Below, in pieces: positions 20,591 through 31,312 of a stretch of DNA of 64,000 nt. Each line of letters starts with the position of its first letter. Position 1 is the first letter of the stretch. Origin of the DNA: Silurus meridionalis (Eukaryota > Chordata > Actinopteri > Siluriformes > Siluridae); assembly GCF_014805685.1 (NCBI RefSeq), contig NC_060906.1, positions 21,726,126-21,790,125 of the forward strand, read 5' to 3'. Position numbers and translations under genes: made by a program. The notes under the pieces were generated by a model. It had not been told where the DNA came from. It saw nothing but the letters and a program-made list of their open reading frames with translations, and did no database searches.

Positions 20591-23500
20591 ATGCACCACG
20601 AAGACAATGTACTCAGTCACAGTGAACCTCACACGTCCGCACCCACCCTACTCGGCAGATTTGGCTCCTGCGGACTTTGCCCTCTTCCTGAAGATGATCT
20701 CGCAGTTTTGACACCATTCCCGGAGGTCCAGCACAAATTGCAACGGTGCTGAACACATTTTGAAAAAAGACGACTTCCGGTAAACATTCCAGAAGTGGTA
20801 GGACCCCCGGAGAGCGCTGTGTTGCTGTGCTTTTTTGAAGGCGATTGTGTGTAAACGTAGATAAATTAAGTACCATCTTGTAAACAGAGCCGGTCTCGAA
20901 ACTGATACCACCTCGTATTTTATAACATTTGCAGTATGTGTGGTTGACAACTGCAGAATTTGATCATGGTTACTGGTAAACCTGCCCATATATTACGCCA
21001 CACAAAAGTAGTAGTTATGCAAATGCACATATGCAAATGTCCTTGCATATGTATAGGTCTAAGTTCTGGTTTACTAATGAGCCAAGATAAAATATTAGCA
21101 CACCTGACCATTGGACTAGTATGGGCTTTTTTCCAACAACCTATTTTATATTTAGCTTCTGGGATGATGTTCCACTAGATTTTGGAGTGTGCTTGTGGAG
21201 ATTTGAACCGCATTCATGTACATGTGAAAAAACAGAATTGCATCATGCTCCAAATGCATGAAAAAAAAAACAGCAAACCTACAGCTATTTATTTAAAAAA
21301 ATATCTATTTATATATATTAATATATATCTATTTTATAATATGCATTGCCAAAGGGAGGAATGTGGTTGCGTTACTTGCAAATACTACGGAAAACTACAA
21401 AACTTTTAGTGGGAAGTGCAAGTAACCTGACTTTTAAAAACTCATTACATCAGCATTGGAAAGTTATAAATATAAAAATCGGATAAAGGACGCCTTTGGT
21501 GAAACTTCATGTCTTTTCTCACCCTGACAACTTTTGCTCAAGTGTAATGGAAGTAGTTTTAAATTTCCACAATATATTTGCACATTTTATACATTTACTG
21601 ACAGTTATGACCACCATGAGACGGCCATTATTGGAGAGTTGGAAGGAAGCGGGTTCTCTCTCTTCTGAGTGCCAGAGAGAAGATTGCTTTTAGATTTGGG
21701 ATAGTAATCAAGATGAAAAGGTTTTGTGCAGAAAACAAGCTGAAAACACTGTATGGACAAAAGTATGGACACCTGACATTTGTATGCACTTTTTGAACAT
21801 GACATTTCTCATTTAGTCCCCAGGTTCCTGTTATAATAACCTCCACTCTTCTGGGAAGATGCTCCACTAGATTTTGGAGTGTGCTTGAGTTCATCAGCCA
21901 CAAGGGTGTTAGTAAAGTCAGGTACTGATGTAGGTGTGAAATCTGCCCTGTGTATTCAAATTTGACTGAACAGATTCCTCGAATAACTCAATTTGAATAC
22001 AAAAAAAACAATTTAGTCTATTTAACTACACACGTAGCACATAATCAGTTTCGATTTTTGCCCATAGTTCCAGCAATTCATTATTGTGTCAATCAACAAA
22101 ACCGATGATTCGGTCAACCTCTAGTCATACTATGCTTAATAGTCAAAAATATTTTAAATGTTTGGCTTAAATATATAAACAAGAAAGATAACTAATCTAA
22201 AACACTTTGCAAAGGTTACATCGATGCTAAAACAAAGAAGCAACTTCACTCATCCTTGTAATTTCTCCTTGAACTGCAGCTCATTCGTTCTATTGAAGTG
22301 GCAGTAAAATGGAGGAGCAGCACGATTAAACAGGACGCATATTGATACGCCTGTTATCAGTTTAGCCAGCGATTAGGCAAAGGGGAGAGTTTCTTGTTGC
22401 CTGCTCATGCTGTGACCTGTGAAATTAAAGACACTGGCTAATGTACGAAAAAACTGATTGAACATAATGGCAGGAGATGCACACCACATGAATACGTAAA
22501 AGAGTTGCAGTAGCCGCTAGAAACTCGCTTTAACTTTGCCCTAAATACAGAGAGAATTTGCATATTTGATCAGGAGTGCAGTTTGAAGTGAGCAGCTTCA
22601 GCACTTCAGGCACAAGTACTGTTCTAACGTGGGAACGAGCTGTTGGCATGATTTGTCATGTGTGGGTTTTACAGTGGATCTGGAAGGTCTTCACATCGCT
22701 TCACTTTTTTCCACATTTTGTGTTAGAGCCATATTTCAAAATGGATTAAATTTTACAAAACACCCCATGAAAGCATGAAAGAAGTTTGTTTAAACCTTTG
22801 CAAAAAAATAAAAAATATTCACTGCTTTTGCCATGACACTCAATTTTGATCATTTGATCTGCAAACTTTAGTTAGTTTAAGTAAATGAACATGAACAAGG
22901 TCCAGTGTGAAGTCTCGAACGTCAAATTAAATAGCATGTGGTGTCAGTGATTCGCCTCTAGAGGCCGCTATTATCGTATGACAGCCGACATTCTCAGCTG
23001 CTCCAGCGCAGATGCAACCCGGAAAAACTGTGGATTTTTGCCGATAGTGGATTGCTGAAACTCAGTGGCAATTAATTGGCAATACCGATGAATCGATAGA
23101 CCTCTAATAAGACTAGGAAGTGTTTTGTACCTTTCTGCGTTTCAGTCTGCCCCAGTCACGGCCCAGGATCCAGGCCACTAGTGACTTGCACATGGAGAAG
23201 TAGTTTCCGACTGTATGAATCCCTGCATGGAAAGGTGGAAAAATGTATTAGTAAGAAATTGCAGCCTTCCATGAATGATCACTAATGAGAATTTTAACCC
23301 ATGACCTTCCGATCAGAAGTCCAACATCTTATCCACACAAGCTACACACATCCTAAATAACCACACTTGATCCATTAATACATATTGTGCATTCTCACGC
23401 TTTCCATCAAAACACAATTATTAAAAACCCTACAATGACCTCTACTTGCACTGGTTTTAAACTTAAACTCACCGATGTTCTCATCTCCCCGAGCCAGTTT

Positions 23501-26500
23501 GCCCCTCCAGTAGTCACTGGTGATGGGATGAAGTGAGGCCAAGTATCTCACATCACACACCGTTTCCCCCCATGTGGAAACCTTCTTCTTGCTGTGTTTC
23601 CTCCACTGCAGGTAAATGGCTCGGAGCTGGCGGTTTAATGGAGTTGGCTGGCGAAAGAGCCAGTAGGTAAAGAGCCACTGGAACCTGCACTGGGTGTACT
23701 GGCGGTACATCGACGCCAGTTCAGAATGGTCTAGAGGAGACCGAATGTTTGTACATTTTCCTTCTCGTTTGCTTAACACAGTTAACAGCTCAAAATTTTT
23801 ATGCAGCATTTGTTGGGATCGGGTCAATATTTTGGTTTGGTGTATTTGTAGTGTTTAATAAAAAAATAAATAAAAGAAATCACTTGGCAATAAAAAGCAG
23901 GAGAGCACCAACTAATCAAGACGGAATAAGGACTGAGCATGACTCAGTCTTGTAGTAAGACAAAAGGAGGCTCTTTTCACTCAGCAGCCCATTACAGCAC
24001 TTTAATGTCACTCAGCAGTGCAAAAAATGTAATTATTGTATTTTTGCTTCAAAAGACTTCCGTTGCTTTATCGGTAGGGCAGAAGAGCTGCAGTGCACAC
24101 ATGAGAGAAGAGTGAATAAAGGGCTTCAAAAAATACTGGCTGCTTCAATAAAAAAATAGACTAGTGAATCCTGAAAAAGCATGAGCACATGGATGTTGTA
24201 ATGTTTTACAAAACTTTACAGCCACCTTTACAGAAGTTACGATATAGATCTGAAATTTATGCCTAATGAGAATGCCAGAGGTGATGGGGATGAAACCAAG
24301 CGAGGAACCGAACACAAAAGCAAACCCATCCTCACCTGGATTCATCAGATATGCAATTATAAATAATTTCTCTTATACACCTGTATACAAGACAACAATG
24401 ATGGAACTATAATGAATGGATATTCAGTGTTCCCCAGGATGGGTTCCTGTTTGAATCTGGTTCCTCTAAAGGTTTCCTCCTTATTCCATCTCAGAGTTTG
24501 TCCCTCAACTTTTACCATTGGCTCGTTCATTATACAATTCAAATTTAAAGGAACTATATATAAGGTGGTATCAAAAAGATTTGAGATTGGTTTTGTAAGA
24601 TGGCAGACAGCCACACAAAGTTGCACGCAAAGTCACAGGGAGCACCAACCTTTCAATATTAAACCAAATGTTATTTTCTCAAGTGAGCCTCAAATCAGGT
24701 CCACTGGTTATTCAAACACCTGAAAGCACATTTCAATTTAATAAAACTAATGTGACTGTACCAATCACACTGAGGAACTGATGCAAAGGGAATGAAGAGA
24801 GAGCACAAATGACTTACCACTGCTTTGGTGCTGCTTAAGTACATAGTGAAAAAGCATGGACGTGCTGCCATGGTGAGTGACAGCGAGGTTATACAGCTCC
24901 CGCCATTCCAACCTGAGCATCTCATCACCTACTGGTTGCTCTATAATATAAATAAAATGTGTTGTTTTTTTTTTAAGTTTGTAACAGATACAGTTTGTAC
25001 TTTCAAAGAAAAAAATTTAAGTGTTAACATTTCTGCATCTGTAAAACTATTCATTTATATATAATTAGAAGATGCGCTTTACAATTATCTTCGCTAAACT
25101 GTTTCTCGAGAGCGTTCTCTTAGCACGATCAGTCACACCATGAAGTGATGGGAAAGAGTAGTGGAAACCAGGCTATACTTCTCCAATGTTGGAGAAGTAT
25201 AGAGAAGGTCAGGAGCTGCATTGTGTTTGTGCAGAGGAGGGACATGGAGTATATCAGAAATATAATGCTGAGGATGGAGACACCAGGAAGGAGGAAAAGA
25301 GGAAGACCATGGAGATGGTTTATGGATGTGGTGAAGGAAGACATGCAGGTGGTTAGTTTGAAAGAAGCAGATGTAGAGCACAGGGTAGTGTGGAGACGGA
25401 TGATCCACTGTGGCGAACAGGAAAGAGAAATAAAGTATCTATCCATCCATCTATCTAATTCCATCTATCCATCTATCATTTGAAATGTTAAATGCAGTAT
25501 GAACGGTCCTGAACACATTCACAGCTTTATCTCTGGCTGTTCCAGAGCTCTGATATTAGAGACTTCTTCCATGCATCTTAATCCTAAATTTTATTTGTAT
25601 TTATTTTTTTAAAACAAAGTAAAAAAGTACAGAAACTATAGAAACAGAGCGAGTGTGGGAGCAAAGTGAGATGAAATAAAACCAAAATTACAGTCAGTGC
25701 TGTTTAACAGAAAATCAATCAACACCTGAGAGATCAGAATGAGGTATTTGAGAGCCCTGAGGCATAATTGTGTTGCCTTATTATTTGTGTTTCTCTACAC
25801 CGAGATATTTAAAAATTCAAATATGGAGAGAAACTGTAATGTGGAAATCTCCTGTGTGTCAGGCAATTTCTGAGTCCTTGTTTCCATCGCATCATCAATT
25901 TCTACTCAGTGTGGGGTCTGGTGAGTGGAGTACCTTGAAGTTTCTCTGTGAACAGGTCTCGCGGCGTCCCCCACAGCTTCTCCAGATCAGCACATGAGAG
26001 CTGAGCGGCAGGTAAAGGCACTCGCTCCTCCATTACGAGCCACTGAGTCCAGTAGGCATGCGGAGGGAATGGCACTTCGGCAAACAGCTTCTCCTGAAGG
26101 GACCGGTTGCAGTGGACGTTTCGGAAAAGCGCCCTCCACATGAACACTAAGCGGAAGGCGGTTTTGGCAGTGTAACCGGCGGTGGTGATGTTCGGCAGGC
26201 CTACCCCGAACGAGTCCTAACCACACACGGTTCGAAAGGAGTTTTAGAGTGTGTGTGGGGGGAACAATTATAAGCAAACATTAAGAATGAACTGTAGAAA
26301 TGCTTTAAGGGAAACCAAGTTCCAACAAGCAACAAAGCAGCACAAAAATAAAGAAAATGAAGTGGGAAGCTGGGCACGAGTGGCTTGTGAGAGATGGGGA
26401 ATCTGGTTTGTCATGGAGATGAAATCATAAATGGCCAGAAAAAAAATTAGTTGGCGAACTGGCTGTTAAAAAAGCTCACGTCAAACTGTGGTTAAGGTTT

Positions 26501-28432
26501 TTGGACAGTGGTGGACCGATGAATTTTACCGATACCAATACCACGTTGGACCGTACTTGCCGATAACTGATTGGATTTTACAATGGATACCGAATAAAAA
26601 CCAAACACTTCATTTGAAATCGTATCAACTTTATTAAAAAAAATAATAAAATCATGAAAAATGCATAAAAAGTCAGAAAAATTACATTAAAACAAAAGAA
26701 TTGATAAAAGATTGAGGTACGAGCTCGAGACGCCACTGCTAGATGGCGAAGCCAGAAAGCGAAGACTGCGACGAAAATTAAGATGAGCAAAGAAGAAAAA
26801 GTAAAAAAATTCAAAGTTTAGGGATACGTAGTGTACAGGAGTGATGGTAAAAAACTTCCATCCTCCCCTGCCAGCGTCTTCGTTAGCTCAAGTCGTCTTA
26901 TCTCCAAGGTAAGTACACTGTATAAAACCTTATTATATCTTTACATACTCTTTCTATTATGTCTTTTAAAAAGTATTTTCCTTATTTAATAAAATGGAAA
27001 AAAATGGGGTTTCATTTTGAGGGTTGGAATGGAAAGGGCATTTGAAGTATTTTCAATGGGGAAAATTGATGTGTGAGCAAATTGAGCTACGAGCTCGTCC
27101 ACGGAACGAATTAAACTCATAGGTCAAGGTACCACTGTACTAGCTAAAAAAAAGAAATTGTATTTCAAGTGTACATATGAGTAACTAGTAGGACTAGACC
27201 TGTTGCTGATGGAGGCGTTCCTGTTGAACAAAGGTTTGAAAAAATCCTAAATAATCCACTTCAAGACATCGAACAGGAAATAATGTGATTTGGATGCCAA
27301 AGTTGTGCGACTTTGACGAGGCAAACAAAAAAAAGTTACAAAACTGGCAAGTTTTAATTGGCTGGTGAGTGAAAAAAAATTTAAGCCAAAGTTATCAGGC
27401 AACTAGACTTTAAGTTACAGTTACCTCACAGTGAACATCTAATTTTTACTATCAAGTTATCAAATATACAACTGTATAACAATAATTATTTAAACCACCT
27501 TCACTATTTTCAATAATGTTGCAGCCTGATATTCAAATAAATTTTTTCACATCAATCTACACTCTGTAGCCCATAAAAAGTAAAATCATCCTAGAAATGT
27601 TTGCAAATGTATTAAAGAATGAAATAACTTTCTGTTCACTTTGGTGGAGGAAACCTGTGGAACTAAAACGCACAATCTTCATAAATAAAAAATTAAAAAA
27701 AATTATTTTGAGCAGAATTAACTGATTCACAATGAATTTTTTTTTTTTTTGTAAATGCAATTTTAAATTTTGCTTTCCAATAACAGTAACAAAGAGTAGA
27801 AATATTCAATAACAATAATATTTTTTTATAAAATATAATAAAGCCAATTAAATTTTTGTTTACAAAAACTATGTTGCGAGATTGTGATCTCACTTATACG
27901 CCTTAACAATTAGCTATAAAACGAGTTTTGTGCATTTTTAGAATATTATAGCGTTTTAAAGTTTAAGTTTACACTAAAAAAGTTTAGTTTTTTGTAATTT
28001 TGTAAATAATAGCAGCTAATTGGAGCCAATTTGCGTTAATTGGTTGTCAATTATCCCTGTTTGTGGAACCACTAACGCCTATAACAAAAACACCGGGTTT
28101 AATTTAAAAAATGTGCCCTTCTGCTAAATATTTGATGAATTAATTAGTAATATTTACAGAAATTAAACCTTTACCTGGAAGTGTCGAGTCCACAGAGAGT
28201 CACAGGAACAAACCCGGAACAACCTGCAGCAGGTGCTGCCGAGTCTGAGTAAAGACACCGGCTCCAGGTGACTTAAAATAACAATAAGCACCTCGTCACT
28301 TAAAAACAACAAACCCGGGTTTATACACGAGTCAAGGGGATCGTCTGTGGTGAAACTTTCCTCCTCGTTAACGGATAAACAGGAGAAATGCTCCAGAAGC
28401 TCGCTCTCCTGGGTCGTATCGTGATAGGCCAT
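15274..28432 (-). CDS. F-box protein, family not identified (complete, 8 exons, 519 aa)
   Basis: Exons 28432-28175, 26216-25934, 24940-24818, 23730-23473, 23222-23131, 18152-17971, 16640-16471 and 15467-15274 join in frame (1560 nt). Residues about 42-86 form an F-box (LLFLSDEVLIVILSHL, then LLRLGSTCCRLFR and LWTRHF), which in the family binds SKP1 and makes the protein the substrate adaptor of an SCF ubiquitin ligase. Residues 87-519 show no WD40, leucine-rich, kelch or TPR repeats. They look alpha-helical and rich in aromatics (for example RFQWLFTYWLFRQP near residue 240 and YWTQWLV near 140). I see no signal peptide or membrane segment. The start at 28432 is the first in-frame ATG giving a plausible N-terminus; an overlapping upstream ORF precedes it. 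The gene lies convergent to CEP85L and upstream of nothing else. I could not name the orthologue. Confidence 0.85.
15560..16030 (-). mobile_element. Tc1-like transposase relic
   Basis: Minus-strand translation of parts resembles the C-terminal half of a Tc1-type DDE transposase (motifs around QNLVEHL, HLW/NTFGMN and the LFQHD-type region) with many stops. Sister relics lie at 18335, 21770, 35955, 39085, 47835, 58090 and 60098. It occupies the intron between exons 7 and 8. Confidence 0.65.
16471..16640 (-). CDS. F-box gene exon 7
   Basis: The acceptor is gttgctcag and the donor CAG G|GTAAGT. It encodes LYLVSGNGVYLQHVQGFLRR, then WIYLEDNTWLRELLPDELF. The phase fits both neighbours. Confidence 0.85.
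16768..17158 (-). mobile_element. antisense RTE-type LINE 3' fragment
   Basis: The reverse complement matches about 51270-51640 of the longest RTE-type copy (for example gtttggacatgtgcagagga). It has the same orientation as the F-box gene transcript and no intact frame. Confidence 0.75.
17159..17970. other. F-box gene intron segment with poly(A) tract
   Basis: An A27-type tract lies at about 17804-17830. The preceding 17200-17480 is relatively GC-rich with no match I can name. No gene or RNA was recognised. Confidence 0.45.
17971..18152 (-). CDS. F-box gene exon 6
   Basis: The acceptor is tttgaag and the donor TAC AA|GTAGGT. It encodes VYEDTLDGVYLLLKREMQER, then DHERFWQVAKMQMTRV and NYVNWKMIETLPYY, a helical charged stretch. 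A donor 4 bp downstream would bring in a TAG, so the first GT is preferred. Confidence 0.85.
18335..18570 (-). mobile_element. Tc1-like relic fragment
   Basis: It matches the relic at 15740-15990 (blocks gatgttccactagattt, tactgatgtaggtgagg-like and gctggctttgtgcac) with indels. Non-coding. Confidence 0.6.
18571..20378. other. large F-box intron: mixed unique sequence and a SINE-like repeat
   Basis: About 18925-19065 resembles the body of a tRNA-type SINE (ggggttcaagcccc, then ttaaccctctgtgctccagg). 19490-19710 is partly duplicated at 22596-23220 (see the exon-5-like copy). The remainder is AT-rich sequence without features I can support. Confidence 0.45.
19622..19710 (-). pseudogene. degenerate duplicate of F-box gene exon 5
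   Basis: Plus-strand ttcagtctgccccagg and actagtgacttgcacatgg here repeat the reverse complement of exon 5 (23131-23222) with substitutions and a deletion of about 9 bp (the agtcacggc segment) in the coding part. On the minus strand YLSMCKSLVA is still readable against YFSMCKSLVAW in the real exon. The acceptor AG and the donor are lost, so it cannot act as an intact exon. Flanking sequence at 19492-19580 also resembles 22596-22680, so a larger block was duplicated. Confidence 0.7.
20379..20917 (+). mobile_element. mariner-like transposon relic
   Basis: The left end (atcaaagttttgagactagt) and the right end (tctcgaaactgataccacct) are inverted relatives of each other. Near 20640-20700 the plus strand reads HPPYSADLAPADFALF, the C-terminal signature of mariner transposases, before breaking. 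An A31-type tract at 20557-20587 sits inside. Copies of the left end are at 5541, 24562 and 44790. Confidence 0.75.
21145..22044 (-). mobile_element. Tc1-like relic pieces and flanking AT-rich sequence
   Basis: Blocks gatgatgttccactagat at about 21160 and gatgctccactagattttgg at about 21856 belong to the same Tc1-like relic family as 15560-16030. The sequence between them is AT-rich with no other recognisable element. Confidence 0.5.
22045..22124. mobile_element. fragment of the GTCGACCGAT-type element
   Basis: It ends aaccgatgattcggtcaacc followed by tctag, the inverted form of the family end tagaggtcgaccgattaatc. Only the terminal about 80 bp is recognisable. Confidence 0.5.
22680..22860. 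mobile_element. Tc1/mariner-type repeat end
   Basis: It begins cagtggatctggaaggtctt and continues with cttcacttttttccacattt, a sequence I know as a common terminal region of fish Tc1-type repeats. Only one end was seen. Confidence 0.45.
22930..23105. mobile_element. fragment of the GTCGACCGAT-type element
   Basis: The inverted end aataccgatgaatcgataga lies next to exon 5. The interior holds tcagtgattcgcctctagag, shared with 12381-12410 in the CEP85L intron and, inverted, with 46735-46770. Confidence 0.6.
23131..23222 (-). CDS. F-box gene exon 5
   Basis: The acceptor is ccatgcag and the donor AAG|GTACAA. It encodes IHTVGNYFSMCKSLVAWILG, then RDWGRLKRRK. It lies immediately next to a DNA-repeat fragment and has a broken copy at 19622-19710. 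Confidence 0.85.
23473..23730 (-). CDS. F-box gene exon 4
   Basis: The acceptor is tcctctag and the donor ATC G|GTGAGT. It encodes DHSELASMYRQYTQCRFQWL, then FTYWLFRQPTPLNRQLRAIY and LHPITSDYWRGKLARG; basic and aromatic-rich. Largest internal exon after exon 2. Confidence 0.87.
23731..24817. other. F-box intron 3 with two repeat fragments
   Basis: 24408-24540 carries the ggttcctct..ggtttcctcc interspersed repeat, and 24562-24660 the mariner-like left end (ggtggtatcaaaaagatttg). The rest shows no recognisable element. Confidence 0.5.
24818..24940 (-). CDS. F-box gene exon 3
   Basis: The acceptor is atattatag and the donor AGT G|GTAAGT (strong). With the split Glu codon it reads EQPVGDEMLRLEWRELYNLA, then HHGSTSMLFHYVLKQHQSS. 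Confidence 0.85.
25148..25425 (+). mobile_element. internally deleted RTE-type LINE fragment
   Basis: The first part matches 50547-50700 of the longest copy (gaaagagtagtg; tggagaagtatagagaaggt) and then jumps directly to sequence matching 51513-51700 (gcagaggagggacatgg). It is followed by an atccatct microsatellite at about 25438-25478. Confidence 0.75.
25934..26216 (-). CDS. F-box gene exon 2
   Basis: The acceptor is gtggttag with a poor pyrimidine tract; the donor is CAA G|GTACTC. It has 94 codons plus one base, DSFGVGLPNITTAGYTAK, then FRLVFMWRALFRNVHCNRS and PPHAYWTQWLVMEERVPLP. GC-rich and clearly coding compared with its AT-rich flanks. Confidence 0.87.
26217..28174. other. F-box intron 1: DNA-repeat fragments and AT-rich sequence
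   Basis: 26513-26580 is a GTCGACCGAT-type fragment. About 26700-27145 is an element whose right end, read inverted, begins cagtggtaccttgacctatg; an internal gaggtacgagctcgag resembles its other end. 27150-28100 is very AT-rich with no recognisable feature. Confidence 0.5.
26700..27144. mobile_element. pogo/Tigger-like repeat with CAGTGGTACC end
   Basis: On the minus strand, an end at 27144 reads cagtggtaccttgacctatg followed by a cgagctcgt block, echoed by gtacgagctcgagacgcc at the left. A TA follows the terminus in the genome. It is a degraded non-autonomous copy. Confidence 0.5.
28175..28432 (-). CDS. F-box gene exon 1 (start codon and F-box)
   Basis: ATG at 28432-28430 in context GTTATGG. 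The 86 codons end at donor CAG|GTAAAG. Residues 1-40 are acidic and probably disordered; residues 42-86 are the F-box. An upstream in-frame ATG exists but lies beyond the YY1-type site, likely outside the transcript. Confidence 0.85.
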
Positions 28433-28463
28433 AACCGCCAAGAAACACGCCAACCGCCGCCAT
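28368..28463 (-). other. overlapping upstream ORF of the F-box gene
   Basis: The ATG at 28463-28461 has a near-optimal context (AAGATGG) and opens a 31-codon frame (MAAVGVFLGGYG...) in a different frame from the main protein. It ends with TAA at 28370-28368, 62 bp past the main ATG. If transcripts begin upstream of it, ribosomes would have to bypass it to make the F-box protein. Whether it lies in the mRNA depends on the start site. Confidence 0.5.
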
Positions 28464-28468
28464 CTTGG
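28454..28468 (-). promoter_or_regulatory. YY1-type motif at the F-box gene start
   Basis: The minus strand reads CCAAGATGGCGGCGG, a match to the known YY1 consensus AAGATGGCGGC. In vertebrate TATA-less promoters this motif usually sits at or just after the transcription start, in this orientation. It is 22 bp upstream of the main ATG. Confidence 0.6.
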
Positions 28469-28555
28469 GGACAACGGCTTTAAAAGGTCCGGGTCGTACC
28501 AAGATGCAATTGAGGGGGTGTACTGGATCAAGATCACAATTACGATAAGCATCAA

Positions 28556-28755
28556 AGATGGAATTAAACTGAAAATTTAAGAAGAATATCTTATTATAAT
28601 ACTTGTTTGTACATGAAAAGCTACTATTTTAATATATGGACATATGTATTTAATATGTCTAAGTAGTCAGAGTATAGAGAGTTCCCCTATTTATATATAT
28701 TGTTAAGTGGCTCAAATGTAAATGAATATTATTAGTATTAAAGATATCATAATAG

Positions 28756-28813
<58 letters not shown>

Positions 28814-30200
28814 TTACAGTAGATTTATTGAAATATTCTTATAATTAATTAATGTTTTAATAAAGACCTTTGATTATTATAACTAAATAAATTCTTTGTG
28901 TAATAACTGCAAGCTATTTGTCAATTTGATAATCTTTTGTTTTAACCAGACAGCTCAATGATACATTTAATTTTAATAAGGCACAAGTTTTTGCTTTTCT
29001 CAGTTATCATGTACGACTAGTCGCAGTTTTATGTTATACATTTAGTCATTTTGAGATTTAAGACAAAGATCCTTTATTTAAAGCGACAACTCAGACACAT
29101 AAAGAATTCCAGTACGTAAAAGAAAAAAAATACTAAAAATAATAACTTTATACATAGATTTGATCCAAAATCTGATAATACTCCGAAGGACTATGATGCA
29201 GCTGCTGACCAGCCGTAACACAAATTAAATATAAGACAAGTGCTTTTTTTTGTTTGTTTTTTGTTTTTTTGGTACAAGTTTACAATCAAGCTAATACATG
29301 TAGTTTATATTTAATACAAAGAAAAAAATTCATATTTTCATGACAGGGAAAAAAAACCACAAAAAAACGCGATGACATTCTTTTTGTTCTTTCAAAAGAA
29401 ATTTGAACTGAAATGGTGATAAATAAGACTGAGACCTATAATTGTCTGAATGTGCATGTGGGTTTTGAATCTGGTTTTCTAATCAGCAATATATATTCGT
29501 TTCCATCCAAGAATACACGTTCTCACAAATCTATGTTTCCAGACAAGTGGAAAACCGAGACTGTTGACTATTTCACAAACATTACCTATATGGCAAGGCA
29601 CTGGCTCTTAACAAATCATTATATCATTTATTGTAACTCAGAAACTGTTGAAACAAATGTAAACCATGTATATTGAACATACAGAATTCTTCTCTTTACC
29701 ACAAATGTACTCGATTAGCTGTAGCATGAATTTTCTGCATTTTTGTACTGGAGCTATGAGGCTAATGTAGCTAACAAGTGTAAGGCGGTAAATACTCGGG
29801 AACGTGTTGCATTAACAATGAACTTAAACAACAGGGTGATGTAATGCGAGTTACTCTTTCTACTCCAATGTTCACTATTTTACAAGAACAGCACATAAAA
29901 AGTGTGCTTTATTCCTTTTACACTACATTGACTCGCAACTATTATTCAATTAAACAACACATCGTTTTATATTTATATATAAAGGTGTGGACATCCACAA
30001 AACTGTTTCGGTTTTCACTTACATTTATGGTATTTGGCAGATGCCCCTATCAGAGCGACTTACAAAGTGCTCAAACAATATGTAAACTTCAGATGTTTCG
30101 TCAATAAGAGGAACAATAGTTTCTATGTCCTCTATTTTTTTGCCATTTTGTAGATAATAACAAAAAAATAATAAAAAAAGGAATATTGTTGTTACATGTT
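28556..30200. other. intergenic AT-rich sequence
   Basis: A TG microsatellite lies at 28759-28810, and a short SINE-tail-like block (tggcagatgcccctatcaga) is read inverted near 30036. No gene, RNA or other element was recognised. Confidence 0.5.
28759..28810 (+). repeat. (TG)n microsatellite
   Basis: About 26 uninterrupted TG units. Confidence 0.95.
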
Positions 30201-30224
30201 TTCAACTGAACACTGATACTGGAG

Positions 30225-31312
30225 ACACACTTTCTTCAATGGTTTTTCTTTATATTTATTATTTTCAACATTTCTACACTCAAGACGTTGAAATGAAGAC
30301 AGAACAAATATAAAATTATGTAGTAAACAAAATGTGTTAAACAACACAGAATATGTTTTATATTTTTAATTCTTCTAAGTAGCTACTTTTTGCTTTGATG
30401 ACAGCTTTACACACTCTAAAATGGTTTTTCAACAATCTCAAGGAGCTGTTAAGTACTTGTCTGCTGATTTTCCTTTACTCTCCAGTCCAACTCATCCTAA
30501 ACCACCTTATCGGTCTCTTTCTTGGTCAAATAGTTTTAACATAACCTAGAGATGTGTTTGGGGTCATTGTCCTGTTTGAAAACAATTGATGGTCCCTAAA
30601 AGTGCAAAGCAGATGGAATGGCATGTTGCTGCAAAATGATGCGGCAGCCATGCTGGATAAATGTTCCCCTTACTGTTGAATAAATCACCAACAGTGTGAC
30701 CAGCAAAGCACAACAACACCATCACACCTCCTCCTTCAGGCTTCACAGTGGGAACCACACATTAAACCTGTCACTTGAACTCTGAGAAGCATTAATGTAA
30801 ATAAGAGGTTTCTAAGGCTGGTAATTCTAATAAACCTATCCTCTGCAGCAGAGGTAGCTCTTGGTCTCCTTTTCCTGTGACGGTCCCCATTAGAGCTTGT
30901 TTCATTATTGGTTTTGGCAACTACAATTTTTCTGATTGACTGACTTTTGGGTTTTTCTTTCTTTTCTCTTGACTTGAGTGTTTCTTGCCATAATATGGAT
31001 TTGTATAGAAGTTGTTGTAGCACTAATAGGACTATTGATTCTGTACTCACTTTTTCCTCTGATGGTACAGTATAAAGCTCATTACAAAGGCAAGAAATGT
31101 CACAAATAAACTCTTGACAAGGCAAATGTATGAACTAAAAAACCATTCCAGGTGACAACCTCGTGAATATGATGAAACATATTCTTGGTTGTTTAACATG
31201 TTTTCGTTTACTACATAATTTTGTACACGTTGTTTCCTAGTTTGGGAGTCTTCAGTATTAATGTACAGTGTTGAAAATAATATAAATAAAGAAAACCACT
31301 GAAGAAAAAGGC
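30225..31312 (-). mobile_element. Tc1-like transposon relic, about 1.1 kb
   Basis: Left-end and right-end sequences are inverted relatives: tttctttatatttattattt with tcaacat near 30245-30275, and its reverse complement near 31272-31300; both sides also share aaaattatgtagtaaac. The minus-strand interior holds degenerate Tc1-type transposase sequence (for example GGGVMVLLCFAG near 30725) with frame breaks. No intact gene. Confidence 0.65.
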
